A stretch of DNA of 64,000 nucleotides from Bacteroidota bacterium (GCA_018266055.1 JAFDYT010000013.1:1-64000); one strand, 5' to 3'; positions 35,001 through 42,402 are shown, numbered from the stretch's first letter. Translations and numbers: made by a program. The notes: a model not told the origin generated them from the letters alone.

Positions 35001-35327
35001 GAGGCTTTTGAAATGAACTACTCCGTGGGCATCGTAAATTAATTGGCCAAATTCATCTTTACAGGAAACATAAATAACTCCAGTAGAATCGGTAATGATG
35101 CCGTACGCAGGCGGAGTATCTAACTGACGAAAGTTTACGCCATCGTACTCTACTACTCCGAGGTCGGTAGCCAGATAAAGAATACCACGCTTATCCTGAA
35201 TAATTCCCCATACCGATCTACCCAGTTCGCCATGTTGATTTTCATACGTGCGGCTAATTGGAAGTGCATGCTGAGCGAGAGTACACCAAGGAAGAAGGAG
35301 GGCAACGACAAAGAAGAAATACCGCAT
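32055..35327 (-). CDS. Large periplasmic-sensor histidine kinase (Reg_prop/Y_Y_Y type)
   Basis: 1090 residues. Signal peptide 1-18; a long periplasmic region of beta-propeller repeats ('WGIIQDKRGILYLATDLGVV', 'VDGQGNLWVAGNDGVIRYD'), then a Y_Y_Y-type beta-sandwich (about 680-755), one membrane helix (about 765-785), a coiled coil (about 795-865) and a kinase core: phospho-acceptor His in 'ASLGQLTAGIAHEINNP', N box 'LINLLDNAIYAL', G boxes 'SDNADGIEQ' and 'GAGTGLGLWISYSIIEKH'. Unlike classical hybrid two-component systems it has no receiver or AraC output domain, so a separate response regulator is needed; none is in the window. Such sensors usually respond to oligosaccharides. Confidence 0.92.
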   Translation of the reverse strand: MRYFFFVVALLLPWCTLAQHALPISRTYENQHGELGRSVWGIIQDKRGILYLATDLGVVEYDGVNFRQLDTPPAYGIITDSTGVIYVSCKDEFGQLIYDAHGVVHFKSLFRFDESVYKFEEVNLIISPKKVSAISYRAVLEYDRKKNTGFVYYTEPGRLFSNGFFQHDTTFVSMISHGLYYLHDGKIIQAPYGDQFKLIHEGKMNANLDLNKKQRLVVFGSTLMKYFGKDAPPIPFKLSSNYLEGSFLYSAFAVNDREKVLTTINKGAILFDTSGTVINIYNEQRRLPGTAIPSGLADKSGNIWFTFEFNKAPLVKTEAGHDIKVWNEYVGMKGNVLHISQIAGKTLIGTGLNLYSIEDDDRVISYFSPGSYFVTKWLEYQNKESRSRILGILSGQDVVEYRDGKLKVIYKSRDWSDAIQSKIFSNRLYVIEGERLGYMSHINNSWRYIELTRISHYKSFVEDGEGALWLISEKKDSVARVTPTLNENSKKSPIRFFTLGKEIQEPIGSTFVLDGQPLFVGVKNIFTFDKLTNMFAVWRAARKLKNLLLHATVLQTDTLNDMIHLVSDNKLVSVSKDKLGDTVYITNPYQRFENIGVIVGLSVDGQGNLWVAGNDGVIRYDKTKDRKNYDQEFQCLIRSVVMGEDSVLMAGGLEGYKIGDLKIRLPFNFDKLSISYAAPFFDKEEEMLYSHWLIGRDKHWSEWGKSRVKEYNDLLEGTYTFKVKARNVYGKESTVSEVTFTIKPPWYRTWWIYIAYFLGFVLLITAAWRWRTRSLRTRQRELEQLVAIRTNELVRVNNDLHTSHQQLLDANKELEASQEELRQGNEELGATNEYLKRMQKQLVENEKMASLGQLTAGIAHEINNPINFISGGVQALEEIQREVFDGRDMLAPEEIQERKKEISELIKSINNGVVRTSNIVKSLRTFSSPIESIDERGTVDVRECIQDAITLVRNKVQKANVTLVQNINHRYGAKANASLIAQVLINLLDNAIYALDKVLRERVITITTEETANEIIIKVSDNADGIEQSVLARIFDPFFTTKEVGAGTGLGLWISYSIIEKHAGNILVKSELGKGTEFTISLPIGSPLQI

Positions 35328-35419
35328 GAAGTTCGTTATCCCTTAAAGTTATTGAAATAAAAGTAACAAGTAAATCAGAAAATTGCGGTAGAAAGGCAAT
35401 CTTAAATATTCATAAATCT

Positions 35420-36100
35420 TTAGATACCAAGCCGGAAGTCTTTAATACTTGCCTGCGTCAGCGAAAGATCTTCAAACACTGCAGTATTGCCTTTTCCCAT
35501 TGGCGATTGCGCGCTTACGCCCATCCACACTTCGGCAGGATAATCGTTGTGAAACACACGTACCAGTTGCCAGACCTCTTTATCTACCGAATAGTAAAAG
35601 CCTATGCTTTTGGTATCCGATGAAATCTTGAGGTACACGCTGGTGCTGTCCAGGGCATCGTGATTATTATCGTCAGAGGTGCCCGTAGTACGCACCGTGA
35701 CGATGCGCGTGCGCTTATGCTCGTCGCGCTCAAACGCAAATTTAAACCACCATTTTTTATGGATATAAATATAGAGTGCGCCGGCGTCGTACGTTTCTGA
35801 AAACGCGGGCGTAACCTTAGTCACGAATGTGAAGGGTTTAGCATTGTCAATTTTGGTAAGCAGCACCGGTGCATTGCCATACTGTTGCGAGCCATCGGGT
35901 TCATTAAAGTAATCGGTTTTCGCGCTGCTCGTGATAAGCAGTTTGTTATCCGTCACCGTAGCCTGAGCACTGGCACCGTTGAACGATTTTGTAAATGCCA
36001 GGTTGTTTATTTTTAGGGAACATTCTTCGCTGGTTTCCGTCGGCGTGTTTTTGCAGGCGACGGCAAACAGTGCTAGAAACAAGAACATGGATGCTTTCAT
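35420..36100 (-). CDS. DUF1349-type lipoprotein
   Basis: The start is taken as the ATG at 36100 (MKASMFLFL), which gives a normal lipoprotein signal with lipobox FAVAC; a start at 36127 would place charged residues before it. About 226 residues. The body is a concanavalin-like beta-sandwich of the DUF1349 family ('TFVTKVTPAFSETYDAGALY', 'WFKFAFERDEHKRTRIVTV', 'AEVWMGVSAQSP', 'AVFEDLSLT'). Such proteins often occur with glycan metabolism and may bind carbohydrate; no catalytic residues are evident. It is 92 bases upstream of the sensor kinase gene on the same strand. Confidence 0.82.
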   Translation of the reverse strand: MKASMFLFLALFAVACKNTPTETSEECSLKINNLAFTKSFNGASAQATVTDNKLLITSSAKTDYFNEPDGSQQYGNAPVLLTKIDNAKPFTFVTKVTPAFSETYDAGALYIYIHKKWWFKFAFERDEHKRTRIVTVRTTGTSDDNNHDALDSTSVYLKISSDTKSIGFYYSVDKEVWQLVRVFHNDYPAEVWMGVSAQSPMGKGNTAVFEDLSLTQASIKDFRLGI

Positions 36101-36203
36101 AACGTTGATTTTTTTCGACCCCCACACTCCTCTATTCCATTACTAAAACAATTTACTTCATTTATTATTAACCATCCAGTATTATCCGATAACAAAACAA
36201 AAA

Positions 36204-36225
36204 CCCCCGACCTCACGGCCAGGGG
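36204..36225 (-). terminator. Probable intrinsic terminator after the gene at 36252
   Basis: On the minus strand CCCC-T-GGCC, a GTGA loop and GGTC-GGGG form a bulged stem followed by GTTTTTGTTTTG. It lies 26 bases past the stop of the 123-residue protein gene. Confidence 0.6.
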
Positions 36226-36251
36226 TAAACCAAACGAGATACGCTGTAAAA

Positions 36252-36623
36252 CTATTTCGTTTTTGCTGCGGCCGGTTTCAGGCGGCGCGTTTTGTACTCC
36301 GATACTTTTTTCAATCCCACGGCCTGCACTTCGTTGCTGTCTTTGCCAAACTGTGCCACCACCTGATCCTTGCTGTTGAGGATTGCATTGTGAAATGCCC
36401 ACTCGGCTTCCGTTGCATTGTCAAGCGCTGAATTGTACTGCGCTTCGGCCTGGGTTGCTTTTGTTCGCAACGCCACCATGTTGTCGTGCAGGGCCTGAAT
36501 GCGCGCTACCGAAAGCTCGCTCTTTTGGGGACTGTAGTTACCGATTGCCTTTAGCGCATCGAAGGTTTCTTTGTCTGAGTTCAATCGCTTTAAAGGCAGA
36601 CTACGACTTTGATTTTTTGCCAT
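36252..36623 (-). CDS. Small helical protein with basic ends, function unknown
   Basis: 123 residues, predicted as almost continuous helix ('LSVARIQALHDNMVALRTKA', 'AEAQYNSALDNATEAEWAF') with a basic N-terminus ('KNQSRSLPLKR') and a strongly basic C-terminus ('YKTRRLKPAAAKTK'). The segment 'QVVAQFGKDSNEVQAVGLKK' followed by 'SEYK' is seen in small uncharacterised proteins of other Cytophagales and Sphingobacteriales. No signal peptide. Its upstream region contains the phased repeat array (36697-37007); its basic helical make-up would fit a nucleic-acid-binding protein, but that is inference only. Confidence 0.75.
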   Translation of the reverse strand: MAKNQSRSLPLKRLNSDKETFDALKAIGNYSPQKSELSVARIQALHDNMVALRTKATQAEAQYNSALDNATEAEWAFHNAILNSKDQVVAQFGKDSNEVQAVGLKKVSEYKTRRLKPAAAKTK

Positions 36624-36796
36624 ACTGTTTTTTTTGTTTTTAGTTTACATATAGGTTTAAGTACATTATTGCAATGGCCTTGCGGCCGTTTTGCCATTCT
36701 GATGCCGCGACTTTTATTTTCGCTGGCTTTTTTTGATCGTCCCCTTCCTCCATTGACTCCGACCGTCTCCTAAATGCGCGCATCACTTTGTTTTCG

Positions 36797-37007
36797 TTCT
36801 GTCGGTCTTTTGCTACCTTCTGATCACTTTTGTTTTCGTTCTGACGATCTTCTGCTACGTGCTGATCAGCTTTGTTTTCGTTCTGGCAACCTGTGTTACG
36901 TTCTGATCAACATTGTTTACGTTCTGACAGCTTGTGTTACGTTCTAAACACTTTTGTTTTCGTTCTGACAGCTTATGTCACGATCTATTTACTTCCGTTT
37001 TGATCTA
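36797..37007 (+). repeat. Array of about eleven degenerate repeats with 20.6-bp helical spacing
   Basis: The core TTCTG (or one-base variants) starts at 36797, 36818, 36839, 36860, 36881, 36901, 36922, 36942, 36963, 36983 and 37003: steps of 20 or 21 bases, mean 20.6. Copies alternate between two types, GTTTTCGTTCTGA and GTTACGTTCTGAT, giving a 41-bp super-repeat. In the first three super-repeats the even copy leads into a TGATCA palindrome (36821, 36863, 36904; GCTGATCAGC at 36861-36870 is a 10-base palindrome). A further match, CCATTCTGATG at 36697, sits 100 bases (five steps) before the first. The mixed 20/21 step breaks any reading frame, so this is not coding. Two DNA turns per unit places all cores on one face of the helix. 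Confidence 0.85.
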
Positions 37008-37190
37008 AACCGCTCCTGCATGGGCCTTGCGGACCAGCGCTCGGTGCAGGTCACCGCGGATTAGATCAATACTTCCCTCGTTCCATCCGGATAAATCCGT
37101 TCTATGCATAAACTATAGGCAAGTGTCGTGCCAGCGGAAAAACAGCGAAATTTTCAAAATTTGGCCTATGCCAAGGTTGGTTTCGTTTCT

Positions 37191-37214
37191 AATCAACAAT
37201 AGACCCTGTTGATT
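37191..37214 (+). terminator. Hairpin with T-rich tail upstream of lspA
   Basis: AATCAACA (37191-37198) and TGTTGATT (37207-37214) form an 8-bp stem with an 8-base loop followed by TTCGTTTTATTTC. It could terminate a plus-strand transcript from the repeat region or act in the lspA leader. The stem is A/T-rich, so the call is weak. Confidence 0.35.
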
Positions 37215-37308
37215 TTCGTTTTATTTCGTCAAAAGAGATCTTTATAACAGTATATCTTGTAGCTACTTTAGTAATTTGTCCTTAGGTAACGAATACTCCC
37301 TTACAGTA

Positions 37309-37821
37309 ATGAAACCTCGACGAATAGCACGACTGATCCTCATTCTGATCCTCCTCTCCACCAACATTGGTTGCGATCAGGCATCAAAACAATTGGTGCG
37401 GCAGCACATGTGGTACTATGAGGAAATAGGCTTCCTTTCCAACCACCTCATCCTTACCAAAGTAGAAAACACGGGTGCCTTCCTCAGCGTAGGCAATTCA
37501 CTACCCGCGCAAGTGCGCTTCTGGTTGTTGTCGCTGCTGCCGCTTTTGGTACTTGCCGGAGGATTGGTTTACCTGATCCGTAAAGAAAGTTTGTCGCCGC
37601 TCGCGGTCACAGGCATTTCATTTCTGATCGGTGGTGGTATCGGCAATTTGTACGACCGCCTGGTGTATGGTTCAGTCACCGATTTTTTGCACATCGATAT
37701 TGGCATTGCACAAACCGGAATTTTCAATCTGGCCGATGTTTCCATCACCTCGGGAGTCATTATGATTCTGTTTTCTTCCTGGCAAAATCGCCGTCGCCTT
37801 CCATCGGCCCCCACGCCCTGA
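37309..37821 (+). CDS. lspA: Lipoprotein signal peptidase (signal peptidase II)
   Basis: 170 residues from the ATG at 37309; a TTG at 37276 would add eleven unneeded residues. Four membrane helices. Conserved boxes: 'NTGAFLSVGNSLP', 'GGGIGNLYDRLVYGSVTDF' and 'GIFNLADVSIT', the last two carrying the catalytic Asp pair (YDR and NLAD). It cleaves the signal peptide of diacylglyceryl-modified prolipoproteins in the inner membrane, and several lipoproteins in this window would be substrates. Length and topology are normal. Confidence 0.95.
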   Translation: MKPRRIARLILILILLSTNIGCDQASKQLVRQHMWYYEEIGFLSNHLILTKVENTGAFLSVGNSLPAQVRFWLLSLLPLLVLAGGLVYLIRKESLSPLAVTGISFLIGGGIGNLYDRLVYGSVTDFLHIDIGIAQTGIFNLADVSITSGVIMILFSSWQNRRRLPSAPTP

Positions 37822-37874
37822 ACCACATAATTTAGGTTTTTAGCACTTGCTTTTTTTCCTATCTTCCATCGAAC

Positions 37875-38822
37875 ATGAAACCTTATTTTTCCTTTGAGGA
37901 AAACACGGCTGACGTATCTCGCCGTGAATTTCTGCGCACCTCCGCGCTGTTGGTTGCCGCCGGACTAGCCGGGTCAGCATTTGCTTTCCGACGCAGCAAG
38001 CAACTTTCTTTTTCTACGTTGGGTTGCCCCGACTGGACGTTTGCGCGAATTGTTGACTTTGCCGTGAAAAATAATTTTCAAGGCATAGAACTTCGCGGAA
38101 TACAACGCCAGCTGGACTTGACGAAGTGCCCGGAGTTTTCAGTCACGAACAAAGCGGCTACGCTTCAATTGATGAAGGATCATCAACTGAAATTCTCCGA
38201 CCTCGGCTCCTCCTGCACGCTGCACTTTCCCGACTCCGCCGAGCGCACCAAGAACCTCGACGAAGGAAAACGATTCATCGACCTTGCCCACGAAATTGGT
38301 TGCCCCAACGTGCGGGTGTTTCCCAACAATTTTTTGAAAGAGCGTAGCAAAAATGAAACGATGGATCTGATCGCCAAAGGATTGGTTGATCTCGGCAATC
38401 ATGCGAAGGGAAGCCACGTGAACGTACTGGTTGAATCGCATGGAGATCTTATCCATGCCGACGACCTGCTGCGTGTAATGGAAGCGGCCACGCACAAGCA
38501 TGTAGGCATGATCTGGGATGTCACCAACATGTGGATTGAAACCCAGGAGCCAGTGCTGGAAGTGTACACCAAACTAAAAAAATACATTCGGCACACGCAC
38601 ATTAAAGACGCCATCAAAACCGACGGCAAAATAAATTACGTGCGGCTGGGCAAAGGAAAGGTACCCATCTTCGAGGCCATCGATTTACTGCGCCGCGGCG
38701 GCTACCAGGGCTACTACAGCTTTGAATGGGAGAAACTCTGGCATCCGGAAATTGAAGAGCCCGAACTGGCCATTGCTAATTACGCCGAAGTGATGCAGGC
38801 GCATTTTAAACTTCCCCGCTGA
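37875..38822 (+). CDS. Tat-exported sugar isomerase/epimerase-like TIM-barrel protein
   Basis: 315 residues. A twin-arginine signal 'SRREFLRTSALLVAAGLAG' is followed by an AP-endonuclease-2 type TIM barrel ('FSTLGCPDWTFARIVDFA', 'GIELRGIQ', 'VLVESHGDLI', 'VGMIWDVTNMWIE', 'YIRHTHIKDAI', 'GYYSFEWEKLWHPEIEEPE') with Glu/Asp/His residues typical of the metal site. Export by the Tat route means it cannot act on cytosolic sugar phosphates. Paired by a 1-base overlap (TGATG) with the GMC oxidoreductase gene, it may act on oxidised sugars such as 3-keto-glycosides (inference). Confidence 0.85.
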   Translation: MKPYFSFEENTADVSRREFLRTSALLVAAGLAGSAFAFRRSKQLSFSTLGCPDWTFARIVDFAVKNNFQGIELRGIQRQLDLTKCPEFSVTNKAATLQLMKDHQLKFSDLGSSCTLHFPDSAERTKNLDEGKRFIDLAHEIGCPNVRVFPNNFLKERSKNETMDLIAKGLVDLGNHAKGSHVNVLVESHGDLIHADDLLRVMEAATHKHVGMIWDVTNMWIETQEPVLEVYTKLKKYIRHTHIKDAIKTDGKINYVRLGKGKVPIFEAIDLLRRGGYQGYYSFEWEKLWHPEIEEPELAIANYAEVMQAHFKLPR

Positions 38823-40522
38823 TGCTGCCCGATTCGCTGTCTGTTAACACCCGCGGTAAAGAACAGCACACCTACGACGCCATCGTAGTAGGCTCCGGGA
38901 TCAGCGGTGGATGGGCCGCCAAAGAACTTTGTGAAAAAGGACTTCGCGTATTGTTGCTTGAACGAGGCTCACCCGTTAACCATCCAAATTACCTTACGGC
39001 AACCAAAGATCCGTGGGAGTTTAAGCACGGCTTTCGGCTCACGCGCGACGACAAAGAAAAACACTACATACAAAGCCGGCACTGGTCGTTTAAAGAAGAC
39101 AACAAACACTACTATATCAACGATCAGGAGAACCCGTATCACGAAGCCAAACGGTTTGACTGGATACGCGGCGACGTAGTCGGCGGCCGTTCGCTCTTGT
39201 GGTCGCGTGCATGCTACCGTTGGAGTGATCTTGACTTTGAAGCGAACATGAAAGAGGGTATCGCGGTGGACTGGCCCATCCGCTACAAAGACATTGCTCC
39301 GTGGTACGACTATGTAGAGAAATTCATTGGTGTAAGCGGTAGCCGCGACGGGCTGCCGCAACTGCCCGACGGCGAATTTCTGCCGCCGTTTGAGATGAAC
39401 TGCGTAGAAAAAGTATTTCAACAGCATATTGAAAAACACTATCGCGACCGTCAGGTGATTATCGGCCGCACGGCAAACCTTACGCAGCCGGTGAAAGGAC
39501 GCGGCCAATGCCAGGCACGCGACCTCTGCCATCGCGGGTGCCCGTACGGTGCGTATTTCAGCACCAACGCCAGCACATTGCCAGCGGCGTTTGCCACCGG
39601 TCTGCTCACACTGCGTACGAACACGCTGGTAAACAAAGTGCTGTACGACGAACGCACCCAACGTGCCACGGGCGTGGAAGTCATTGACATGGAAACCGGA
39701 GAGACTACCGAATTTTTCTCGCGTATTCTATTTCTCAACGCCGCCACCGTGGCCACTACGTTTATCCTGTTGAACTCCACCTCGTCGCGATTCCCCAACG
39801 GGCTTGGCAACGGCAGCGATCAGGTGGGGAGAAATTTAATGGATCACCACAAAGGCATTTCGGCCAGCGCCGACGTGGATGGCTATGACGATTCGTACTA
39901 CTATGGCCGCCGCCCCACCAACATCTACATCCCCCGGTTTAGAAATCTTCATGGCCACGATGCGCCTTTTCTCCGGGGCTATCACTTCGGTGGATCCGCC
40001 TACCGGAAGCGCGCCGATACTACGCATGCACTCGGCGCTTCGCTTAAAGAAACGATGAGTCATCCCGGCGGCTGGCAGATGGGGCTTTACGCCTTCGGCG
40101 AATGCCTTCCCTATGCCGACAACAGGATAACTCTACATACCGAAAAGAAAGACAAATGGGGTCGCCCCCAACTTCACATCGACTGTGAGTTTAAGGAAAA
40201 TGAAAAAGTAATGAACCGTGAGATGGGCGAAGTGGCAGGAGAAATGCTTACGGCCGCAGGTTTTAAAAATGTGAGTGTACAAAACAACATGTCCTTTCCC
40301 GGCAACGCCAACCACGAGATGGGTACGGCGCGCATGGGCCGCGATCCAAAAACATCGGTGCTCAATGGATTTAATCAGATGCATGAAGTGAAAAACGTGT
40401 TCATCACCGACGGATCGTGCATGACTTCGGGCGCGTGTGTAAATCCATCGCTTACCTACATGGCGCTGACCGCGCGTGCCTGCGCCTACGCGGTGGATGA
40501 AATGAAAAAGCGTACCTTGTAA
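38822..40522 (+). CDS. GMC-family FAD-dependent sugar oxidoreductase
   Basis: 566 residues. FAD-binding motif 'DAIVVGSGISGGWAAKELCE' at the N-terminus, 'GDVVGGRSLLWSRACYRW', a Cys-rich insert 'GQCQARDLCHRGCPYGAY', and the C-terminal GMC domain with the active-site His/Asn region 'NHEMGTARMG' and 'ACVNPSLTYMALTAR'. It is closest to bacterial gluconate-2-dehydrogenase/glucoside-3-dehydrogenase large subunits. It has no signal peptide; the partner gene upstream carries a Tat leader, so the pair may be exported as a folded complex (inference). A gluconate-dehydrogenase subunit 3 or cytochrome gene is not seen next to it. Confidence 0.9.
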   Translation: MLPDSLSVNTRGKEQHTYDAIVVGSGISGGWAAKELCEKGLRVLLLERGSPVNHPNYLTATKDPWEFKHGFRLTRDDKEKHYIQSRHWSFKEDNKHYYINDQENPYHEAKRFDWIRGDVVGGRSLLWSRACYRWSDLDFEANMKEGIAVDWPIRYKDIAPWYDYVEKFIGVSGSRDGLPQLPDGEFLPPFEMNCVEKVFQQHIEKHYRDRQVIIGRTANLTQPVKGRGQCQARDLCHRGCPYGAYFSTNASTLPAAFATGLLTLRTNTLVNKVLYDERTQRATGVEVIDMETGETTEFFSRILFLNAATVATTFILLNSTSSRFPNGLGNGSDQVGRNLMDHHKGISASADVDGYDDSYYYGRRPTNIYIPRFRNLHGHDAPFLRGYHFGGSAYRKRADTTHALGASLKETMSHPGGWQMGLYAFGECLPYADNRITLHTEKKDKWGRPQLHIDCEFKENEKVMNREMGEVAGEMLTAAGFKNVSVQNNMSFPGNANHEMGTARMGRDPKTSVLNGFNQMHEVKNVFITDGSCMTSGACVNPSLTYMALTARACAYAVDEMKKRTL

Positions 40523-40566
40523 TCGCTAAAGTCTATTTTTAGTACTGTACGTAAACCCTGCTGTCG

Positions 40567-40725
40567 TTGAACCTCATCGAGCTTTTTGTAAACTGGAGAG
40601 CCATCGCAAATTCACCCGCGGTAAATCTGGCGTATCCACTCTCCTTCTTGTTTGTCTTCTGGCTTTTCTTAAAAGCAATTGAGCAGTTCAATAAAAAACG
40701 TAAGGAAAAGAAAGGGAAAGAATAG
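40567..40725 (+). CDS. Possible small membrane protein with TTG start
   Basis: A frame starting at TTG 40567 (no ATG available; stop just upstream at 40552) encodes 52 residues: amphipathic N-terminus 'NLIELFVNWRAIANSP', one clear membrane helix 'AYPLSFLFVFWLFLKAI', then a very basic tail 'NKKRKEKKGKE'. The composition is typical of a real small inner-membrane protein rather than random sequence. It is 44 bases after the GMC oxidoreductase stop and 24 bases before the convergent recN stop. Confidence 0.4.
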   Translation: MNLIELFVNWRAIANSPAVNLAYPLSFLFVFWLFLKAIEQFNKKRKEKKGKE

Positions 40726-40749
40726 CTGCACCACTCTGCCGTGCAGAAT

Positions 40750-42402
40750 TTAATTGAGCAACAACTCTCTTGCGTTTTCAAGATTCAGTGCGGAAGGTTT
40801 CTCGCCTCCGATCATCTTGGCAATTTCTACAATGCGGTCGTTGTTATCCAGTCTTCGAATCTGGCTCTCGGTCTTCTTCGACGAGTTATCTTTAAATACA
40901 AAATAGTGCGCATCGGCCTTGGCGGCAATTTGTGGCAAGTGACTGATGGCGATAACCTGATGCCGCTGCGCCATCTCCTTCATCCGGTTGCCCAGGCGGA
41001 TAGCCACTTCGCCAGAAACACCGGTGTCAATCTCATCGAGTATTAACGTAGGCAAGGATTTCTTTTCGGCCATCACGTACTTGATGGCAAACATCACGCG
41101 CGAAAACTCACCGCCTGACGCTACCTGCGCCAGCGGTCGCAACGGCATACCCTTGTTGGCGCTAAATACAATTTCTATTTTGTCGGCACCGCTGGGTGAC
41201 GGTTCGATGGTTTCGTGATTGATTTCAAGTTGCGCTTCGGGGATGCCCAACTCTTTTAACAGTACCACGAGTTGTTTGCACAACGGCGCCACTATTTTCT
41301 TTCTGACTTTACTGAGTGCATCGGCTTTTTTGGAGAGTACCTTACGGCATTCGTCCTGGTGTGATTTTGCGTTCGCCAGGGCCTCGTCGAGGTTGGATGT
41401 TTTATCGGCTTTTTCCTGAAGCGATTGCTGCAACTCCAGCAACTGTGCCACCGACGGTAAGCGGTGTTTTTGCTGCAACTGATAAATTAAACTCAGTCGT
41501 TCGTTCACGTGTTCGGCACGCGATGGATCAAATTCTGTTTTGTCGTTGAGCCGCTCTACTTCGCCGGAAATATCATTGAGCTCAATGCGCGCGCTTTCCA
41601 GCCGTTCAAAAAGATGTTCGTATTCTTTGGAATACGAAGTGATCGATTGGAATTCGTTCTTCACGCTTGCCAGCGACGCGTTGATGGAAAACTCTGACTG
41701 ATCCAATTGCTGAAGAATGGCAGTAAGCTTGCTTTTTATTTCTTCGGCATGCTCAAGCACCGACAGTTCGCTTTCCAGTTTTTCCTGTTCACCCTCTGTA
41801 AGCGAGGCTTTCCGTAGCTCATCCAATTGAAATTTTACAAAGTCAGACTCCTGGCGCAGTGCATTGGCTTCGGCCGACAAATCGTCGTAGGATTTCGTTG
41901 CCGCAAGAAAATTCTTCCACGCTACACTGTATTCTTCCTTGAGTGAAGCGCTTTCCGCGAAAGCGTCAATCAATTCCAACTGAAATTGCTGGCGGCCTAA
42001 TTCCAGAGTTTCGTGCTGCGAATGTATGTCCATGAGCCGGCTGCCGATGGTGCGCATCACTTCGAGAGTGACTGGCGTGTCGTTAATAAAGGCACGGCTT
42101 TTTCCTGCGGGACTAATCTCGCGGCGGATTACGGTGTGATCTTCGTAATCAAGATTTTCGTCTTCAAAAAGTTTTTGCAGCTGATACGACGAAATATCGA
42201 ACGTTCCCTCGGTCACGCACTTTTCGTTTTCATCCCACAACGATTTTACATCGGCTCGATTGCCAAGCAACAAGCCCATCGCGCCGAGCATAATGGATTT
42301 TCCGGCGCCAGTTTCTCCCGTCACCACGTTAAGCTGAGCGGAAGGCTTCAACTCAAGTTGGCGGATGAGCGCGTAGTTCTTTATGGAAAGATAAATCAGC
42401 AT
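40750..42402 (-). CDS. recN: DNA repair protein RecN
   Basis: 550 residues, normal for RecN. SMC-like ATPase with Walker A 'TGETGAGKSIMLGAMGLLLG', a long coiled coil (about 150-380), signature 'QVASGGEFSRVMFAIKYVM' and Walker B 'TLILDEIDTGVSGEVAIRLG'. 'AISHLPQIAAKADAHYFVFK' is a RecN C-terminal hallmark. It acts in double-strand-break repair, gathering broken ends with RecA. It is the last gene in the bamD-rpoZ-coaBC-DUF4835-recN run (88-base gap before it). Confidence 0.96.
   Translation of the reverse strand: MLIYLSIKNYALIRQLELKPSAQLNVVTGETGAGKSIMLGAMGLLLGNRADVKSLWDENEKCVTEGTFDISSYQLQKLFEDENLDYEDHTVIRREISPAGKSRAFINDTPVTLEVMRTIGSRLMDIHSQHETLELGRQQFQLELIDAFAESASLKEEYSVAWKNFLAATKSYDDLSAEANALRQESDFVKFQLDELRKASLTEGEQEKLESELSVLEHAEEIKSKLTAILQQLDQSEFSINASLASVKNEFQSITSYSKEYEHLFERLESARIELNDISGEVERLNDKTEFDPSRAEHVNERLSLIYQLQQKHRLPSVAQLLELQQSLQEKADKTSNLDEALANAKSHQDECRKVLSKKADALSKVRKKIVAPLCKQLVVLLKELGIPEAQLEINHETIEPSPSGADKIEIVFSANKGMPLRPLAQVASGGEFSRVMFAIKYVMAEKKSLPTLILDEIDTGVSGEVAIRLGNRMKEMAQRHQVIAISHLPQIAAKADAHYFVFKDNSSKKTESQIRRLDNNDRIVEIAKMIGGEKPSALNLENARELLLN

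Larger units (their letters stand above)
36624..37308. other. 685-base gene-free region holding the phased repeat array
   Basis: No convincing ORF was found on either strand. The region holds the 20-21-bp-spaced array, a 10-base direct repeat GGCCTTGCGG at 36676-36685 and 37023-37032 that brackets the array, a perfect short palindrome AAATTTT-C-AAAATTT (37148-37162), and a hairpin AATCAACA/TGTTGATT (37191-37214) followed by a T-rich stretch. It must also contain the promoters of the divergent genes at 36623 and 37309, neither of which has an obvious consensus. Confidence 0.8.

Noticed and set aside
36797-37007. Repeat array as a CRISPR array
   Set aside because: Units are degenerate, there are no unique spacers of 30-40 bases between identical repeats, and no cas genes are present.
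36797-37007. Repeat array as a tandem-repeat protein gene (7-codon period)
   Set aside because: Steps alternate between 20 and 21 bases, so no frame is kept, and stop codons interrupt the frames.
40539-40781. Minus-strand frame of 80 residues overlapping the recN end
   Set aside because: It starts inside recN and its sequence is Ser/Phe/Cys-rich without family features; it looks like the shadow of the small plus-strand frame.
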